From Pseudomonas zanjanensis (lineage in GTDB: Bacteria; Pseudomonadota; Gammaproteobacteria; Pseudomonadales; Pseudomonadaceae): a DNA stretch of 64,000 nt. The DNA is taken from assembly GCF_014268745.2 (NCBI RefSeq), contig NZ_JABWRB020000001.1, positions 930,001 through 994,000 of the forward strand. The letters are read 5' to 3'. The translations under genes were made by a program, and so were the position numbers. The first letter of the stretch is position 1. Every line of letters begins with the position of its first letter. The notes beneath the pieces are model-generated. The model did no database searches and was not told the origin of the DNA. It worked only from the letters and a program-made list of their open reading frames with translations. Shown one piece after another: positions 60,905 to 64,000 of this stretch.

Positions 60905-63517
60905 ATGGGCAAATCGCTGGTCATTGTGGAATCCCCGGCTAAGGCCAAGACCATCAACAAGTATCTGGGCAACCAATACGTGGTGAAGTCGAGTATCGGC
61001 CATATCCGAGACCTGCCCACCAGCGGTTCGGCTAGCGCCAGTAAGGAGCCAGCCGCCAAGCGCGGCAAGGCTGCTGCCGGTGAAGCGCCGGCGCTGTCGC
61101 CGAAAGACAAGGCGCGCAAGCAGCTGGTCTCACGCATGGGGGTCGATCCGGAACACGGCTGGAAAGCCAAGTACGAGATCCTCCCAGGCAAGGAAAAGGT
61201 CATCGAAGAACTGCGTCGGCTCGCCAAGGATGCCGACACCATCTATCTCGCGACGGACTTGGACCGCGAAGGGGAAGCCATTGCCTGGCACCTGCGCGAA
61301 GCCATTGGTGGGGATGACAGCCGCTACAAGCGCGTGGTGTTCAACGAAATCACCAAGAAGGCCATCCAGGAAGCCTTCTCCCAGCCGGGCGAGCTGGATA
61401 TCGACCGGGTCAACGCCCAACAGGCGCGGCGTTTCCTCGACCGTGTGGTGGGCTACATGGTTTCGCCGCTGCTGTGGGCCAAGATCGCCCGCGGCCTGTC
61501 GGCTGGTCGCGTGCAGTCGGTGGCCGTGAAGCTGGTGGTGGAGCGCGAGCGGGAAATCCGGGCGTTCATCCCTGAAGAGTACTGGGAAGTCCACGCCGAC
61601 CTCGGCACTGCCAAGGGCGCGACTGTGCGCTTCGACGTGGCCCGCGAGAAGGGTGAAGCCTTCAAGCCGCTTAATGAGGCCCAGGCCATGGCGGCGCTGG
61701 AGAAGCTCAAGGCGTCCAGCTACAGCATCGTCAAGCGCGAAGACAAGCCGACCAGCAGCAAGCCGTCCGCGCCGTTCATCACCTCCACGCTGCAACAGGC
61801 CGCGAGTAATCGCCTGGGCTTTGGCGTGAAGAAAACCATGATGATGGCCCAGCGTTTGTACGAAGCCGGCTACATCACTTACATGCGTACCGACTCGACG
61901 AACCTGTCGGTCGATGCCGTGGCGATGGCGCGCACTTATATAGAAAGCGAGTTCGGCAAGAAGTACCTGCCGGAGACGCCGAACGTCTACAGCAGCAAGG
62001 AAGGCGCGCAGGAGGCTCACGAAGCGATTCGTCCGTCCGATGCCAACACCGAGCCAAGCAAGCTGTCGGGCATGGAGCGCGATGCCGAGCGTCTCTACGA
62101 GCTGATCTGGCGCCAGTTCCTGGCCTGCCAGATGCTGCCGGCGCAATACCTGTCCACCACGGTCAGCGTCGGTGCCGGCGACTTCGAGCTGCGCGCCAAG
62201 GGGCGCATCCTGAAGTTCGACGGCTACACCCGCGTCATGCCGCAAATCACCAAGCCTGGGGATGACGATGTCCTGCCGGACATGGCCCAGGGCGACGTGA
62301 TGAAGCTGATCAAGCTCGATCCGACCCAGCACTTCACCAAGCCGCCGGCCCGTTACTCCGAAGCCAGCCTGGTCAAGGAAATGGAAAAACGCGGCATCGG
62401 CCGTCCTTCGACCTACGCCGCGATCATCTCCACCATCCAGGACCGCGGTTATGTGGCGCTGCACAACCGTCGTTTCTATTCGGAAAAGATGGGGGACATC
62501 GTCACCGAGCGTCTGTCCGAGAGCTTCTCGAACCTGATGGACTACGGCTTCACCGCCGGCATGGAAGAAAACCTCGACGATGTGGCTCAGGGCGAACGGG
62601 ACTGGAAAAATGTCCTCGACGAATTCTATGGCGACTTCAAGAAAAAACTCGAAGTAGCCGAAAGCCCTGACAGCGGCATGCGCGCCAACCAGCCGGTCAT
62701 GACCGACATCCCGTGCTTGACCTGCGGGCGTCCGATGCAAATCCGTACCGCCTCGACTGGCGTGTTTCTCGGTTGCTCGGGCTACAGCCTGCCGCCCAAG
62801 GAGCGCTGCAAGGCTACCGTCAACCTGGTGCCGGGCGACGAAATCGCTGCGGACGACGAGGGCGAATCGGAATCCCTGGTACTGCGCGGCAAGCATCGCT
62901 GCCCGATCTGCAGCACGGCGATGGATGCCTACCTGCTGGATGAAAAGCGCAAGCTGCACATCTGCGGTAACAACCCGGACTGTGCCGGCTACGAGATTGA
63001 AGAGGGCACTTATCGCATCAAAGGCTACGAAGGCCCGAGCCTGGAATGCGACAAGTGCGGCAGCGAGATGCAGCTCAAGACCGGCCGTTTCGGCAAGTTC
63101 TTCGGTTGCACCAACCCGACCTGCAAGAACACCCGAAAACTGCTCAAGAGCGGGGACGCGGCGCCGCCGAAGATGGACCCGGTGAAGATGCCTGAGCTCA
63201 AATGCGAGAAGGTCAACGACACCTACATCCTGCGTGACGGCGCCTCCGGCCTGTTCCTGGCAGCCAGCCAGTTCCCGAAAAACCGTGAGACCCGTGCGCC
63301 ATTGGTGATGGAGATCGTGCCGCACAAGGACGAGATCGATCCGAAGTACCATTTCCTCTGTGAAGCACCGCAGAAGGATCCGGAAGGGCGTCCGGCGGTC
63401 ATTCGCTACAGCCGGAAGACCAAGGAGCAGTACGTGCAGACCGAAGTCGACGGCAAGCCGACCGGCTGGAAGGCCTATTACGACGGCGGTAAGTGGACGG
63501 TTGAAGACAAGCGTTGA
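60905..63517 (+). CDS. topA: DNA topoisomerase I
   Basis: Type IA topoisomerase that relaxes negative supercoils. 870 residues. The Toprim domain begins [20 protein letters not shown] and includes [15 protein letters not shown]. The active-site tyrosine is Y326 in [13 protein letters not shown]. Three C-terminal zinc modules are visible: CLTCGRP…[20 protein letters not shown]…CGNNPDC and CDKCGSE…GCTNPTC. An alanine/lysine-rich insertion ([20 protein letters not shown], about 41–60) interrupts the Toprim region, as in other pseudomonads. A terminator and a single REP unit follow. Confidence 0.97.
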   Translation: MGKSLVIVESPAKAKTINKYLGNQYVVKSSIGHIRDLPTSGSASASKEPAAKRGKAAAGEAPALSPKDKARKQLVSRMGVDPEHGWKAKYEILPGKEKVIEELRRLAKDADTIYLATDLDREGEAIAWHLREAIGGDDSRYKRVVFNEITKKAIQEAFSQPGELDIDRVNAQQARRFLDRVVGYMVSPLLWAKIARGLSAGRVQSVAVKLVVEREREIRAFIPEEYWEVHADLGTAKGATVRFDVAREKGEAFKPLNEAQAMAALEKLKASSYSIVKREDKPTSSKPSAPFITSTLQQAASNRLGFGVKKTMMMAQRLYEAGYITYMRTDSTNLSVDAVAMARTYIESEFGKKYLPETPNVYSSKEGAQEAHEAIRPSDANTEPSKLSGMERDAERLYELIWRQFLACQMLPAQYLSTTVSVGAGDFELRAKGRILKFDGYTRVMPQITKPGDDDVLPDMAQGDVMKLIKLDPTQHFTKPPARYSEASLVKEMEKRGIGRPSTYAAIISTIQDRGYVALHNRRFYSEKMGDIVTERLSESFSNLMDYGFTAGMEENLDDVAQGERDWKNVLDEFYGDFKKKLEVAESPDSGMRANQPVMTDIPCLTCGRPMQIRTASTGVFLGCSGYSLPPKERCKATVNLVPGDEIAADDEGESESLVLRGKHRCPICSTAMDAYLLDEKRKLHICGNNPDCAGYEIEEGTYRIKGYEGPSLECDKCGSEMQLKTGRFGKFFGCTNPTCKNTRKLLKSGDAAPPKMDPVKMPELKCEKVNDTYILRDGASGLFLAASQFPKNRETRAPLVMEIVPHKDEIDPKYHFLCEAPQKDPEGRPAVIRYSRKTKEQYVQTEVDGKPTGWKAYYDGGKWTVEDKR

Positions 63518-63554
63518 TTGAACGCCTGTTTAAGAAGAGGGGCTAAGAGGCCCC

Positions 63555-63594
63555 GTGGCGAGGGAGCTTGCTCCCGCTGGGCGGCACAGCCGTC
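63555..63594. repeat. Single REP unit, family B
   Basis: GTGGCGAGGGAGCTTGCTCC followed by GGCGGCACAGCCGTC; no inverted partner before the next gene. Confidence 0.85.
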
Positions 63595-63615
63595 CTCGAT
63601 AGGGCCCGACTGAAC

Positions 63616-63667
63616 AAAAAGGCCGCATGACAACCTATAGGTTTTCATGTGGCCTTTTTGTTTTTGG
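63616..63667 (+). terminator. Intrinsic terminator of topA
   Basis: AAAAAGGCCGCATGA pairs with TCATGTGGCCTTTTT around an imperfect inner stem; TTTTTGTTTTT tail. Confidence 0.88.
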
Positions 63668-63742
63668 CTTGCAGTGGCGTTGGTTGATCCACGACACTGT
63701 CGCACTTGCGTGAAGCTTTCATTTCGTTGGGGAGATGCCGCC

Positions 63743-64000
63743 ATGGCCCACGAACTCTATACCCGCACCAATCAGAAAATCTATTTCGCCGGTCTGTCGC
63801 TTGAAGCGCTCACCCGGGCCGAAGACGGGCGTGCGATGAATTCCCCGGCGCTGCTCCAGGCAGGGCGTGAGTCCGCGCTGTTTCACCTATACGGTGCGTT
63901 GTTGGGGTTATGCCATGAAATCGCTGGTTTCTATCGCCTGCCACAAGCGAATGCGCCGCGGGCCGAGCTGCTGTTGACCCGCGAAGTGCTGGAAACCATC
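63743..64000 (+). CDS. DUF6586-like hypothetical protein (partial, C-terminus beyond window)
   Basis: First 86 codons of a gene cut by the window end, MAHELYTRTNQKIYFAGLSL then EALTRAEDGRAMNSPALLQA. Helical, no signal peptide. GGGGAG eight bases upstream supports the ATG at 63743. I recall a protein of this type, of unknown function, next to topA in Pseudomonas; the family name is from memory. Confidence 0.8.
   Translation, partial: MAHELYTRTNQKIYFAGLSLEALTRAEDGRAMNSPALLQAGRESALFHLYGALLGLCHEIAGFYRLPQANAPRAELLLTREVLETI

Noticed and set aside
61130..63352. A 740-codon antisense frame over topA
   Set aside because: Same composition artefact; no family motif, and topA is complete and unquestionable.

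Overview
The window is chromosomal DNA of a Pseudomonas, most likely of the P. fluorescens group. The evidence is the high GC content, protein-level similarity of recognisable genes (Smc, LigA, Anr, the two cbb3 oxidases, FadB/FadA, TopA) to Pseudomonas versions, a gene order I recall from P. aeruginosa (xdh–smc–zipA–lig–dnaX–recR–apt–anr–hemN–ccoSIHG–cco1–cco2–aer–acnA), and abundant REP elements of the type seen in fluorescent pseudomonads. Almost everything here is core genome; I see no prophage, transposase, integron or CRISPR array.

Layout. 1–2959 (minus): xanthine dehydrogenase xdhA and the N-terminal part of xdhB, divergent from a GntR-type regulator (3343). 3343–11107 (plus): the regulator, smc, zipA and ligA (chromosome structure, division, DNA repair). 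11338–16268: a zinc-ribbon metallopeptidase-like gene, 4.5S SRP RNA, an Xre-type regulator, a PAS-GGDEF-EAL protein with a damaged EAL domain, and a periplasmic solute-binding protein. 16401–20877 (plus): dnaX, ybaB, an NADP-dependent oxidoreductase, recR. 21005–41238, mostly minus: apt, then a large microaerobic respiration block: the oxygen sensor anr, anaerobic haem gene hemN, oxidase maturation genes (safE-like, ccoS, ccoI, ccoH, ccoG), a PIN/Phd toxin–antitoxin pair, two complete tandem ccoNOQP operons, a Tex30/KANL3-type hydrolase, an Aer-like chemoreceptor and a CPBP protease. 41552–53367: acnA, rlmM, tusA, a MATE pump, pdxB, a small unknown gene, an MsbA-like ABC exporter, slt. 53581–64000: an ABC-F ATPase, a universal stress protein, a small membrane protein, fadB–fadA, a DUF1653 protein, topA and the start of a DUF6586-like gene.

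The respiratory block is the functional centre. Anr (4Fe-4S, oxygen-labile) is encoded beside the genes it would be expected to control. I find Anr-box-like palindromes (TTGAT-N4-ATCAA type) upstream of hemN (with a well-spaced -10), upstream of ccoG, and upstream of the cco2 operon, the last lying inside the 5' end of the divergent hydrolase gene; a weaker one lies upstream of cco1. HemN supplies haem without oxygen, CcoI imports copper for the CuB site, CcoG/H/S assemble the oxidase, and Aer would steer cells by oxygen or redox.

Intergenic regions carry about eighteen loci of two REP families, nearly always as inverted pairs downstream of genes. Start codons were adjusted from the longest open frames using ribosome binding sites and family alignments recalled from memory; database searches were not possible, so family names rest on motifs and recall.
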